Of a DNA stretch of 64,000 bases, positions 17,451 to 26,366 are shown piece by piece. The stretch comes from Burkholderia sp. TSV86 (GTDB lineage: Bacteria; Pseudomonadota; Gammaproteobacteria; Burkholderiales; Burkholderiaceae). Position numbers and translations under genes: made by a program. Under the pieces are notes generated by a model that made no database searches, was not told the origin of the DNA, and was given only the letters and a program-made list of their open reading frames with translations. Every line of letters begins with the position of its first letter. Positions within the stretch are counted from its first letter, which is position 1. The DNA lies in contig NZ_LOWB01000039.1 of NCBI RefSeq assembly GCF_001522865.1, positions 1 to 64,000 on the forward strand, written 5' to 3'.

Positions 17451-18689
17451 ATGCGTATCGGACTTTCCGTGCTCACGCACGCCGGCCAGAACCTCTGGGA
17501 GAACGGCATCGGCCAGAACATCCTGTTTCTGGCCGACCTGCTCCAGCAGATCCCGTTCGTCGAGGCCGTGCTACTGCTCAATTGCGGCGACCAGCCCACG
17601 CTTGCCGAGCAAGCCGACGCGCGCGCGCGCGCGCTGCCGCTCGTCGCGCCGCGCGAGGCGGGCGACGCGCTCGACGTGATCATCGAGATGGGCGGCGGCC
17701 TGGATGTCGCATGGCTCGATCTGATGCGCGCGCGCGGCAAGCGGGTCGTGTTCCACTGCTGCGGCCAGCCTTATGTGAACCTGGTCGAGCCGATCGTATT
17801 CGAGCGGCCGAACTACGCGGCGCGCTACGACCGCTGCGATGTGGTGTGGTATCTGCCGAAGGATGCGCGGCATGCGCCGCTGCTGCGCACACTGTATCGC
17901 TGCGATGCCGAGCAGGTGCCGTATCTGTGGGATGCGCGCTTCGTCTCGGCCCGCGCGGCCGAGATCGGCGCGCTTGGTTTGCGTTATGGCTACGAGCCCG
18001 CGCGGCGGGGGCTGCGGGTGGCGATCTTCGAGCCGAACGTGTCGGTGGTCAAGGCCGCGTGCGTGCCGATGCTGATCTGCGACGCCGCGTATCGCGCCGA
18101 GCCCGACGCCGTCGCAGCGATGCACGTGCTGAACACGCTGCACATGACGGAGCATCCGACGCTGCTGCACCTGGCGCACTCGCTGGATCTCGTCAAGCAG
18201 CAATGCGCGGTTTTCCACGGGCGTCACGACGTGGTCGGCTTCATGGCGCAGCACGCCGACGCAGTGGTCTCGCATCAGTGGACCAACGCGCAGAATTACA
18301 ACCACCTGGATTTGCTGTACGGCGACTATCCGCTGATCCACAACGCCGCGTGGCTGCGCGATGCGGGGTATTACTACCCGGACTTCGAGATCGACGCGGG
18401 CGCGCAGGCGCTGTTGAGCGCGGTGCGCACGCACGCGCGCGGGCTCGAGACGTATCGGGCGCGCGCGCGCGACGTGTTCCGGCAGGTGGACCCGCTCGCG
18501 CGCGCCAATCAGGATGCCTATGCGCGGGCGTTGTGGCGGCTCGCGCCGCAGCGGGCGGGGGGAGCGCGTGCGGCGGGCACGGCGGGCGAGCCGCCGCACG
18601 CCGGCGCGGCGAACACGGCCGGCACCGCGCCCGCGTCGTCCGCCGCGAGCAGCACGCGGGCCGCCCCGGCGCCGGGAGACTCGGCATGA
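17451..18689 (+). CDS. DUF2827-like protein, putative glycosyltransferase (paralogue 1)
   Basis: The product is 412 aa and one of three paralogues in this locus. Shared signatures are LWENGIGQN (15-23), FEPNVSVVK (193-201), SHQWTNAQNY (274-283), GDYPLIHN (291-298) and GYYYPDF (306-312). The two-domain layout with a mid-protein E..K motif is reminiscent of GT-B glycosyltransferases. From memory this is the Burkholderia-centred DUF2827 family, whose reaction is not established. A low-complexity Ala/Gly/Pro tail of about 45 residues is absent from the paralogues. The ATGA overlap with the next gene implies coupling. Its neighbours suggest glycan or adhesin modification. Confidence 0.75.
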   Translation: MRIGLSVLTHAGQNLWENGIGQNILFLADLLQQIPFVEAVLLLNCGDQPTLAEQADARARALPLVAPREAGDALDVIIEMGGGLDVAWLDLMRARGKRVVFHCCGQPYVNLVEPIVFERPNYAARYDRCDVVWYLPKDARHAPLLRTLYRCDAEQVPYLWDARFVSARAAEIGALGLRYGYEPARRGLRVAIFEPNVSVVKAACVPMLICDAAYRAEPDAVAAMHVLNTLHMTEHPTLLHLAHSLDLVKQQCAVFHGRHDVVGFMAQHADAVVSHQWTNAQNYNHLDLLYGDYPLIHNAAWLRDAGYYYPDFEIDAGAQALLSAVRTHARGLETYRARARDVFRQVDPLARANQDAYARALWRLAPQRAGGARAAGTAGEPPHAGAANTAGTAPASSAASSTRAAPAPGDSA

Positions 18690-19822
18690 GCGTTGCCGTG
18701 CTGCCACGCCGCGTCGGCGTGTCGATCTTCGTGCGCCAGGGCCCGCAATCGCTGTGGGAAAACGGCATCTTCCAGAACTGCCTGTTCCTCGCGATGCTGC
18801 TCAAGCGCATTCCCGGCATCGAACAGGTGTGCCTCGTCGCGGGAGGCGGCGATGGCACGCTCGACGACGCGCGGCGCTTTCTCGCCGACGCTCCCGTGCC
18901 GATCATCGGCATGGCCGATGCCGCGCACCATCTCGACTTGATGATCGAGATGAGCGCGCAACTCGATCGCCATTGGGTGGCCGCGTTTCGCGACGCGGGC
19001 GGCAAGATCGTCTCGATGCGGGTTGGCAATGATTACGTGATCGACATCGAGCGCATGATGTTTCAGCTCGAGCCGGGTTTGCTGATCACCGGCGCGCCGT
19101 ATCACGGCGTCTGGACCCTGCCGGAATACGAGGTGAGCTGCGCGCCGTATTTCGCGCATACGTTCCGCGTGCCCGTGACGATCGTCCCGCATTTGTGGAG
19201 CCCCGTGGTGCTCGAGCGTGCCGCCGCCGCGCTGCCCGCCGATACGCCGTTCGGCTATCGGCCTGGGCGCGCGCGCTGGCGGGCGGGAATCTTCGAGCCG
19301 AACCTCTGCATGGTCAAGACGAGCTTCGTGCCGGTGCTCGGCTGCGACGTCGCGCACCGGCTCGCGCCCGAGCGGCTCGAGAGCGTGCACGTCTTCAACG
19401 CCGCGCATCTGAGCTCGCGCCCGGGCTTCGCCGAGTTCGCCGCGAGCCTCGAGCTGGTGCGGCACGGCCTGGCGTCGTTCGAGCCTCGCTACCCGTTCTA
19501 TCAGCTCGCGGCTTCGCGTATCGACGCGGTAGTCAGCCACCAGTGGGAGAACGCGCAGAACTATCTGTATTACGAAGCGCTGCACGGCGCTTATCCGTTG
19601 ATTCACAACTCGCCGATGATCGGCGCGTGCGGCTATCGGTATCCGGAGTTCGATGTCGAGGCGCTCGGCAGTGCGCTGCTGCGCGCGCACGCGGAACACG
19701 ACTTGAATTTGGACGCCTATCGCAGCGCCGCACAGGCGTTTTTACGCACGCTGGCACCGGAGCACGACGCGAATATCGCCGCGTATCGTGCGGCGATCGC
19801 CGCGTTGTATTACCCGCGATGA
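18686..19822 (+). CDS. DUF2827-like protein, putative glycosyltransferase (paralogue 2)
   Basis: This 378-residue paralogue of the preceding gene shares SLWENGIFQN near residues 22-31, FEPNLCMVKTSFVPVLGCDV near 210-229, SHQWENAQNYLYYEALHGAY near 288-307 and GYRYPEFD. Identity is moderate, so the duplication is old and the paralogues probably differ in substrate. It is coupled to paralogue 1 by an ATGA junction. Soluble and cytoplasmic by composition; no signal peptide or membrane span is visible. Confidence 0.75.
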   Translation: MSVAVLPRRVGVSIFVRQGPQSLWENGIFQNCLFLAMLLKRIPGIEQVCLVAGGGDGTLDDARRFLADAPVPIIGMADAAHHLDLMIEMSAQLDRHWVAAFRDAGGKIVSMRVGNDYVIDIERMMFQLEPGLLITGAPYHGVWTLPEYEVSCAPYFAHTFRVPVTIVPHLWSPVVLERAAAALPADTPFGYRPGRARWRAGIFEPNLCMVKTSFVPVLGCDVAHRLAPERLESVHVFNAAHLSSRPGFAEFAASLELVRHGLASFEPRYPFYQLAASRIDAVVSHQWENAQNYLYYEALHGAYPLIHNSPMIGACGYRYPEFDVEALGSALLRAHAEHDLNLDAYRSAAQAFLRTLAPEHDANIAAYRAAIAALYYPR

Positions 19823-19924
19823 ACGCGCGGCGGCAGGCAGCACGAATGAAATAAGCAGCACGCAGGCAGACGGCACACAACCCGCGGCGTCATGCGACGC
19901 CGCACGCTCGACGGGGGAGTCGCG

Positions 19925-20443
19925 ATGGCAACGGGATGGGCGGTCGAAATTCGGCACAAGGACAGCCTCGCGCGGCAAGTCGCGCGCGGCGCGCAATTGA
20001 GCGTGCAACTGAACGCAGCGGCTGGCGGCGGCGACGCGCGGCCGGCCCTCGATGCCGAGCCGGCCGATGCCGAGCTGATCGATGCGCCGAGCGCGCTCGA
20101 GGCGCTGGCGCGCCGCATCGGTCTGGCGCGCCCGGCGCCACGTCTGCCCGCGCCGGGCGCCGCGCCGGTGGTCTGGCGCCGCGGCGCGCTGCGCGAGCTC
20201 GAGCGCTGGCTGACCGCCTGTCCGGCCGAGCGCGATTCCGTTTGGTGCTTGCGCCAACTGGATGCCGTGCTGGCCCTGATCGCCCGCTGGCCCGCGTTCT
20301 ATCCGCCGGCCCCTGCCGCCGGCGTGCGCCGCGCCGAGCCAGTGCCCGGCTGCGTGCTCGATTACTGCGTGCGCGACGCGCGCATCGAGATCGTGGCCGT
20401 CATCGACCCGGATGGCGCGTGCGCAATGGGCGAACGCGGATGA
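19925..20443 (+). CDS. Conserved-looking hypothetical protein
   Basis: The product is 172 aa from ATG 19925; an upstream start at 19892 would add 11 residues. The first 70 residues are Ala/Asp-rich, followed by a compact, Trp-containing helical region (WRRGALRELERWLTACPAE, then WCLRQLDAVLALIARWPAF) and a short beta-like C-terminus (VLDYCVRDARIEIVAVI). The last part faintly recalls RelE/ParE-type toxins but I do not claim that. It sits between glycosyltransferase-like genes. Confidence 0.5.
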   Translation: MATGWAVEIRHKDSLARQVARGAQLSVQLNAAAGGGDARPALDAEPADAELIDAPSALEALARRIGLARPAPRLPAPGAAPVVWRRGALRELERWLTACPAERDSVWCLRQLDAVLALIARWPAFYPPAPAAGVRRAEPVPGCVLDYCVRDARIEIVAVIDPDGACAMGERG

Positions 20444-20520
20444 AACCACGCATGCGGCCTCGGGCGAGGCCGCATGGCGTTCGTCGCTGGATGGCATGAC
20501 CTCAAGCTCAGGAGATGACT

Positions 20521-21045
20521 GTGAAACACACCCGTTCACTCGCTTTGGCTTCGCCTCGTTTTTTTCGCTTCGCCCCTTGGGTCGCCGCGTGCGTCGCGCT
20601 GGCCTCGGCCTGGAGCATGCCGCCCGCGCACGCGCAGACTTCGCCCGGCACGTCGGCCGATGCGCTGATCCGCGACGCCGACGCGATCGTCAAGCAGCTC
20701 GACGCCGCGCAATACGACGCGGTCTGGCGCGACATGGCGCCGTTCGTGCATACGCAGATGAAGCAGGCGCAATTCGTCAAGCCGATCAAGCAGGCACGTC
20801 AGGCGATGGGGCCCGTGGCGCAGCGCGGCTGGTCGAACGTCGCGCGCATCGCGTTGTCCGGCTCGCAGGGCGCGCCCGAAGGGATGTACGCGAACGTTGA
20901 TTACGTGACGACGCTCGCGAGCGGGCAGGTCGTCTTCGAGCAATTGAGCTTCCGGCTCGAACCCGACGGCCAGTGGCGCCTGACGGGCTACGTGCCGCGC
21001 CGGCCAGCGCCCGCGGCGCAGCCCGCCAGTCAGCCGCGTTCTTGA
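20521..21045 (+). CDS. Secreted DUF4019-like protein
   Basis: The product is 174 aa. A signal peptide ends near AHAQ (about residue 39). The mature domain has the pattern AQYDAVWRDMAPFVHTQMKQ, then ARQAMGPVAQRGWSNV, MYANVDYVTT, FEQLSFRLEPDGQWRLTGY, which fits DUF4019-type periplasmic domains with an NTF2-like fold. I chose GTG 20521 because AGGAG (20510-20514) is six bases upstream; the in-frame ATG at 20515 would abut the RBS. Function is unknown; a periplasmic or cell-surface role is inferred. Confidence 0.72.
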   Translation: MKHTRSLALASPRFFRFAPWVAACVALASAWSMPPAHAQTSPGTSADALIRDADAIVKQLDAAQYDAVWRDMAPFVHTQMKQAQFVKPIKQARQAMGPVAQRGWSNVARIALSGSQGAPEGMYANVDYVTTLASGQVVFEQLSFRLEPDGQWRLTGYVPRRPAPAAQPASQPRS

Positions 21046-21173
21046 GCCGCGGCCGCCATGTCCTTGCCGAATGCGGACGCGATGCCGTCGACGTATGCCC
21101 CGCCCGGCAGCCCGCGCGATGGCGGGCGCCGGGCCGGTGCGCCCGGCGCGCCCGATCCTGCCGGAGGCGGCCG

Positions 21174-22352
21174 ATGAAGGTGCTGATTGTCGGCGCGGGG
21201 CTGTACGGTGCGGTCTGCGCGCACGAGCTGACTCGGCGCGGCCATCGCTGCACGGTGCTCGACAAGCGCGAGCACATCGGCGGCCATGCGTACACCCGCT
21301 ATCACGCCGAGGTGCGATGTCACGAGTACGTGTACGGCGCTCCTGCGTTTCATACCGATGCCAAGCCGATTTGGGACTACGTGAACCGCTTCGCCGAGTT
21401 TCGGCCTTACGAGTATCGCGTCAAGGTTGCGCACGGCGGGCATCGCTACAGCTTTCCGATCAACCTGATGACCTTGCACCAAGTGTTCGGCACCTGCACG
21501 CCGCGCGACGCGCACGCGCGCCTCGCGGCCGAACGCATTCCGTGCGCGGCGCCCGAGACGCTCGAGCAGGCCTGCCTGGCCACGCTCGGCCCGACGCTGT
21601 ACGGGCTTTTTATCGAAGGCTATACCGTCAAGCAGTGGGGCCGCCATCCGGCCCAGTTGCCCGCCGCGTTCGTCGCGCGTTTGCCGGTGCGGCTGAGCTT
21701 CGACGACCGCTATGTCAGCGACCGCTACCAGGGCCTGCCGCTCGACGGCTACACGCCGATGATCGCGCAGATGCTCGCCGGCAGCGACGTGCACCTAGGC
21801 ATCGATTTCCTCTACCGGCGTGACGACTGGCTCAAGCGCTACCCGCGCGTGATCTACACGGGCCCCATCGATGCGTTCTTCGACGAGCGCTTCGGCCCGC
21901 TCGCGTACCGCACGCTGCGCCTCGAGCGCGAGGTGCTGCCGATGGCCGATTTCCAGGGCGCGCCCGTCGTCCACTACACCGAATCCACCGTGCCGTACAC
22001 CCGCATCATCGAGCACAAGCACTTCGACGCCGCAGGCGCGGGGGCGGCGGCCGGCGCGGCGTCAACCGCGTTGCCCGAGGCGGTGCCCGCGGGTTCGCCG
22101 GGCGCCTCGGCCGGGGCGCCCGCCTCCGAGCGCACGCTGATCACCCGCGTCTATCTGCATGCCCGCGAGCCGGGCCAAGCGCCGGACTATCCGGTCAACG
22201 ACGCATGGAACGCGCTGCTGTTGCAGCGTTACCGGCATGCGGCCGAATCGCTCGCCGGCCACGTGCACTTTGGCGGGCGCCTGGCCGAGTACCGCGACGA
22301 CCGGATGCATCAGGTCATCCGTGCCGCGCTGGCGTTTTGCGCGCGCGCGTGA
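21174..22352 (+). CDS. glf: UDP-galactopyranose mutase
   Basis: This 392-residue FAD enzyme interconverts UDP-galactopyranose and UDP-galactofuranose in the cytoplasm. It shows the N-terminal dinucleotide fold LIVGAGLYGAVCAHEL (4-19), DKREHIGGHAYT near 31-42, FIEGYTVKQWG, SFDDRYVSDRYQGLP, GYTPMI, YTGPIDAFFD and YPVNDAWN, all typical of Glf. An Ala/Gly/Pro insertion of about 35 residues sits between EHKHF and ERTLITR and is absent from usual bacterial enzymes. The gene implies that a galactofuranose-containing glycan is made here. Confidence 0.92.
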   Translation: MKVLIVGAGLYGAVCAHELTRRGHRCTVLDKREHIGGHAYTRYHAEVRCHEYVYGAPAFHTDAKPIWDYVNRFAEFRPYEYRVKVAHGGHRYSFPINLMTLHQVFGTCTPRDAHARLAAERIPCAAPETLEQACLATLGPTLYGLFIEGYTVKQWGRHPAQLPAAFVARLPVRLSFDDRYVSDRYQGLPLDGYTPMIAQMLAGSDVHLGIDFLYRRDDWLKRYPRVIYTGPIDAFFDERFGPLAYRTLRLEREVLPMADFQGAPVVHYTESTVPYTRIIEHKHFDAAGAGAAAGAASTALPEAVPAGSPGASAGAPASERTLITRVYLHAREPGQAPDYPVNDAWNALLLQRYRHAAESLAGHVHFGGRLAEYRDDRMHQVIRAALAFCARA

Positions 22353-22372
22353 CTGCTACCCAGGCGCCAACC

Positions 22373-23605
22373 ATGAGCCGTGATACTTATCCTCCCCATC
22401 CGCTGATCGACCTCGACTGGATTCGCGACGCGAGCGGCCGCCCCGAGCTGTCCGCGCGCGAGTGCCTGCTCGAGCAGGACGCCGTCGGCCCCAATGCGTT
22501 GTTCGATCCGGACTTCTATCGGCGCGCGTATGGCGCGTCGATGCCCGACGGCATGCGCTGTGTCGAGCATTTCTGCGGGCAGACGCGCGACGCGCCCCGC
22601 GATCCCAACGCGCTGTTCTCGGTGAGGCAATGGCACGATACGCATGGCCGCGCGCTGGCGCCCGCCCGCTGGCGTGCAGAGCTGTTCGGGCTGCTGAGCC
22701 GCGAGGCCCGTTTCGCGCGCGACGAGCTGGCGCGCTTCAAGGCCGGGCAGATCGTGCTGCACGACCAGCGCGTCGGCTCGCCGCCCGAGGCCGGGCAGGC
22801 GATCGTGCTGTTCGCCCATCACGATACCCACGACGGCATCACCCCTTATGTCTACGATTACCTCGACGCGCTGGCCGAGCAGGGCACCTGCCTGCTGTTC
22901 GTCACGCAAGACGCACCGCTCGCGCCCGCTGCTCACGCGCAGCTTGCACGCCGCGTGTGGCGCATCGTGCAGACCCGCAACCGCGCACACGACTGGGGCC
23001 TGTATCACGTCGGTCTGCGGCTGCTCGAGCGCGACGGCTTCACGCCGCATCACCCGCTCGTGCTCACCAACGACAGCGTGGTCGGCACCATGAACAGCCT
23101 CACGCCGCTCTTCGCGCGGGCCCGCGAAAGCCAAGCCGTGCTCACCGGCGCGATCGACGGCTGGTTGTACGACGGGCATTTGCCGTCGTTCTTTCTATAC
23201 TGCTCGCCGCAGCTCGTGCAGTGCGCCGCGTGGCGCGATTTCTGGGCCGCCTGGCGGCCGCTGCTGGAGCGCGCCAGCGCGCTCAACGGCTGCGAGCACG
23301 GTTTTTCGCGCTTCATGCGCGCGCGCGGCGTACCGATGCAGGCTGCCTGGACCTACGAGCAGATCCTCGAATCGGCCGATCCGGCCCGGGCTCATGCGTG
23401 GCGCCGCGCGCGGTTCGAGCGCCACGGCGATACCGACCCGTTTCACGCCCTGTGGGATGTGATGCTCGAATGCGGCTTTCCGTTGCTCAAGCGCTCGGTG
23501 TTCACCGCGCCGCTGAACGCTCACCATCTGAGCCATATGACCAACGTGCTGAGCCGTCTCGTGTCCCGCCGCCGGGCGCGCACCGCCTCCGGGGAGCGTG
23601 CTTGA
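22373..23605 (+). CDS. RgpF-like rhamnan-synthesis-family protein
   Basis: The product is 410 aa. The core matches the RgpF/rhamnan synthesis F domain: VLFAHHDTHDGITPYVYDYL (about residues 146-165), LLFVTQDAPL, then PLVLTNDSVVGTMNSLTPLF, TGAIDGWLYDGHLPSFFLYC and WRDFWAAWRP. In rhamnan and O-antigen loci this domain is linked to deoxyhexose polymer assembly. The N-terminal 100 residues (PNALFDPDFYRRAYG) resemble leader regions of surface-polysaccharide glycosyltransferases. ATG 22373 lies 20 bp after glf; a GTG overlapping the glf stop is possible. Activity and sugar are inferred. Confidence 0.8.
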   Translation: MSRDTYPPHPLIDLDWIRDASGRPELSARECLLEQDAVGPNALFDPDFYRRAYGASMPDGMRCVEHFCGQTRDAPRDPNALFSVRQWHDTHGRALAPARWRAELFGLLSREARFARDELARFKAGQIVLHDQRVGSPPEAGQAIVLFAHHDTHDGITPYVYDYLDALAEQGTCLLFVTQDAPLAPAAHAQLARRVWRIVQTRNRAHDWGLYHVGLRLLERDGFTPHHPLVLTNDSVVGTMNSLTPLFARARESQAVLTGAIDGWLYDGHLPSFFLYCSPQLVQCAAWRDFWAAWRPLLERASALNGCEHGFSRFMRARGVPMQAAWTYEQILESADPARAHAWRRARFERHGDTDPFHALWDVMLECGFPLLKRSVFTAPLNAHHLSHMTNVLSRLVSRRRARTASGERA

Positions 23606-25002
23606 TGGCCGCGTTTCCGATCGTACCGGGCGCAGAGGCGCGCGGCGGCGAAGGCGGCGAAGGCGCGCCGGCCGCGTGGCGGTGGCCGGGCCTGAGCGCC
23701 GCATCGTTCTGGCTGCCTGAGCATGGCGGCGTCGGCACCGCGCACGAGCACGCGCCGTTCGTCTTCTGGCTGACCGAGGCGATGGCGCCGCGCATTCTCG
23801 TCGCGCTCGGCGCGCGTCAGGGTCTGACCTATCTGGCCTTCTGCCAGGCCGTCGGCCGCCTGAATCTCGCGACGCGCTGCTATGCCGTGGGAAGCTGGCA
23901 ACGCGACCGCGACGACGACGCGCGCGTCCAGCCCCTTCACGCCGAGCAGGCCCGCACGCTGCTCGCCGCGCTCCACGACACGCACTATGCGGCGATCTCG
24001 CGCCGGCTGCCGGTGTGCGCGGACGACGCGTTGCCGTACTTCGCCGACGGCGAAGTCGACCTGCTGCATCTGGACGGCCGGCCCGACTACGACGCCGCGC
24101 TGCACGACTTCCGCGCGTGGCTGCCCAAGCTATCGGCCCGTGCCGTGGTGGTGCTCCACGACATCCACCGGCGCCAGCCCGGTTTCGGCACGTGGCGGCT
24201 CTGGCAGGAACTCGGCGCGCGCTATCCGTCGTTCGCGCTGGCGCACAACGACGGCCTGGGCGTGCTCGGCGTCGGCCCGCAGCCGCCGCCGGCGCTCGCC
24301 GGGCTGTTTGCCGCCGACGCCGGCACCCGCACGGCGCTGCATACGATCTATGCGCGCCTGGGCAGCACCGTCACTCAACGGATCGTCATCGATGCGCTGG
24401 ACCTCGAACTTGCGTCACGCCAGGATGAACTCGAGCGGCTGCGCCACGATGCCGGCACCGCGCATCGGCTGGTGAGCCAGGCCGAGCGCGAACTGCATCG
24501 CAGCAATTTGGACGTGGCCGCGCTGCGCGAGCAACTCGTGCGGCATTTGGCCGAGCAGGCGCAGCAGGGGGCGGATTTGCGGGCGCGGCTAGCCGAGCGG
24601 GACGCGCGGCTGCGCGCGTGGGGCGCGGAGCGCGAGCAGGCCGCGCATGAGCGCGCGCGACTGCATGCGCAACTCGCCAGCCAGTGCGAGGCGCTCGCCG
24701 AGCTGGGCGCGACGCGCGCACGGCTGCGGCAGTTGGAAGTGCAGTCGCAGCAAATCCAGCAGACTTACGAGACGGCGTTGGACGACGCCCATCGCGCGCT
24801 GGACGCCGCCGAGGACCGGCAGCGGCGCATGCAGGTCCGCATGGCCGAGCAGGGCGCCGCGCTGGCCGTGCTGCGCGCGCGACTGCGCGCGGCCGAGGCC
24901 GCGTCGGCGCGGCATGTGATCCGGCGCTGGCGCGCCGCGCTCGCCCGGCGCTTCGCGTGCCTGCGGGCCGTGGCCGCGCCGTCGCGGCAGACGTCCCGAT
25001 GA
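23605..25002 (+). CDS. Class I methyltransferase fused to a long coiled coil
   Basis: The product is 465 aa. Residues of about 30-235 resemble the Methyltransf_24 fold: RILVALGARQGLTYLAFCQA as motif I, DLLHLDGRPDYDAALHDF as the acidic loop, and VVVLHDIHRRQPGFGTWRLW. Residues 260-440 are one long heptad-type coiled coil rich in Arg, Glu, Ala and Gln (SQAERELHRSNLDVAALREQ). In chain-length-control systems a methyltransferase attached to a coiled-coil ruler caps O-antigens (WbdD principle), so it might terminate or measure a glycan. It overlaps the RgpF gene by one base (TGATG) and the next gene by ATGA. Confidence 0.75.
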   Translation: MAAFPIVPGAEARGGEGGEGAPAAWRWPGLSAASFWLPEHGGVGTAHEHAPFVFWLTEAMAPRILVALGARQGLTYLAFCQAVGRLNLATRCYAVGSWQRDRDDDARVQPLHAEQARTLLAALHDTHYAAISRRLPVCADDALPYFADGEVDLLHLDGRPDYDAALHDFRAWLPKLSARAVVVLHDIHRRQPGFGTWRLWQELGARYPSFALAHNDGLGVLGVGPQPPPALAGLFAADAGTRTALHTIYARLGSTVTQRIVIDALDLELASRQDELERLRHDAGTAHRLVSQAERELHRSNLDVAALREQLVRHLAEQAQQGADLRARLAERDARLRAWGAEREQAAHERARLHAQLASQCEALAELGATRARLRQLEVQSQQIQQTYETALDDAHRALDAAEDRQRRMQVRMAEQGAALAVLRARLRAAEAASARHVIRRWRAALARRFACLRAVAAPSRQTSR

Positions 25003-26156
25003 GCGCGGCGCGGCCCCCCGGTTGGCGCATCGGCATCACGATCGGCTTACGTGCGCCGGACGAGAGCCTGTGGATCAACGGCATCAAGCAGAACGCGCTC
25101 TATTTGGCCAAGCTGCTGATGGCGTCGCCGCGCGGCCATCGGGTCACGCTCGTCAATACCACTGAGGTGCCCATCACCGACGCGCTGCCGTGGGACAGCC
25201 GGGTGTTCGACACGCGGCCGTGGTCCGACGCGCAAGACGCGCTCGACGTGTTGATCGAACTCGGCGGGCAGATCAGCGGCGAGCAGACCGCGTATCTGAA
25301 GGCGCGCGGCGTGAAGCTCGTCAGCTATTGCTGCGGAGTCGAATATATCAACGTGATCGAATCGATTCTGTTCGGCCGGCGCTTGTGGGATTCGCTCTGG
25401 ATCAACCGCGATTACGACGAGGTCTGGGCGATCCCGCAGATCGCGCCGTCGTCGCTGCCGTTCCTGCAATCGCTGCGGCGCTGCCCGGCGCGCGTCGTGC
25501 CGTTCGTGTGGGACCCGCTGTGCGTGACCGAGCGCGCCCGCGCGCTGCCGCACGCAGGCGAGTACCGGCCGAGCGGCGCGCGCGCGAAGCGGCTGACGAT
25601 CATGGAGCCGAACCACGACGTCGTCAAATGCTGTGTGTATCCGTTGTTGATTGTCGACGAGGTATTCCGGCGCGACCCCGATGCAATTGCCTTCACGCAC
25701 GTGACGAACGCCGAGCATCTCGCCACGGGCAGCCCGGAGTTCGTGATGCTGATGGGATATCTGGAACTGGTGCGCGCGCGGCGCGCGAGCTTCGTGGGGC
25801 GTTATGACACGCCGACGTTTCTGGCATGGCATACCGACGTGGTGGTATCGCATCAATGGGAGAACCCGCTGAATTACTTTTACTTCGACGTATGCTGGCA
25901 GGGGTATCCGCTGGTGCACAACGCGGCGCTGGCGCCGGATTTGGGGTACTACTATCCGGGCAATGACGTGCGCGAAGGCGCGGCGGCGCTCGAGCGCGCG
26001 CTGGGGCGGCACGATGCGCAGTGGGACGCGTATGCAAAGCGGCAGCGCACGCTGCTGCGCCGGTATACGGCGGAGAACCCCGCGCTCGTCGCCGAGTACG
26101 ATACGCTGCTCGATGCGCTGATGGCCGCGCCCGGCGGCCCGCGGCGGCGCACATGA
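24999..26156 (+). CDS. DUF2827-like protein, putative glycosyltransferase (paralogue 3)
   Basis: This 385-residue third paralogue shares SLWINGIKQNALYLAKLL (about 23-40), MEPNHDVVKCCVYPLLIVDE (about 200-219), VVSHQWENPLNYFYFDVCWQ and GYYYPGNDVREGA. It differs from the other two by INGIKQN in the first motif and ENPLNY in the third. It is coupled to the methyltransferase gene by ATGA and ends the operon. Three DUF2827-like proteins in one glycan locus suggest sequential sugar additions; this is inference. Confidence 0.75.
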   Translation: MSAARPPGWRIGITIGLRAPDESLWINGIKQNALYLAKLLMASPRGHRVTLVNTTEVPITDALPWDSRVFDTRPWSDAQDALDVLIELGGQISGEQTAYLKARGVKLVSYCCGVEYINVIESILFGRRLWDSLWINRDYDEVWAIPQIAPSSLPFLQSLRRCPARVVPFVWDPLCVTERARALPHAGEYRPSGARAKRLTIMEPNHDVVKCCVYPLLIVDEVFRRDPDAIAFTHVTNAEHLATGSPEFVMLMGYLELVRARRASFVGRYDTPTFLAWHTDVVVSHQWENPLNYFYFDVCWQGYPLVHNAALAPDLGYYYPGNDVREGAAALERALGRHDAQWDAYAKRQRTLLRRYTAENPALVAEYDTLLDALMAAPGGPRRRT

Positions 26157-26158
26157 CT

Positions 26159-26220
26159 TTCGCCGCAGTGGAGAGGCTTTCGTATGGCGGCTTTCCTGTG
26201 ATGAATGGAGCACTTACATT
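26159..26220 (+). promoter_or_regulatory. PIP/hrpII box with -10 element (HrpB-type promoter)
   Basis: TTCGC at 26159-26163 and TTCGT at 26179-26183 are separated by exactly 15 nt, matching the plant-inducible-promoter consensus TTCGB-N15-TTCGB recognised by HrpB/HrpX. TACATT (26215-26220, TANNNT) follows after 31 nt, inside the usual 30-32 window. It faces plus, toward the 84-aa gene at 26367, and lies just after the last glycan gene. This places that gene in the hrp regulon by prediction. Confidence 0.7.
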
Positions 26221-26366
26221 GCTGCATCAACACAAAAGGAGAGGTGCGATTCAACGCGGGAATTTCTTTGATTCAACGGTATGTTCGAGCGGACGCCAGG
26301 GTGTTTTCATTGCGCAATCCGGTGTAACGGGACGTACTCACAGAAAGGCAGTGCGATGGAGATTTC

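Noticed and set aside
19925..20443. RelE/ParE-type toxin
   Set aside because: Only a short C-terminal beta-like stretch resembles the family; size and N-terminus differ and no antitoxin gene is adjacent.
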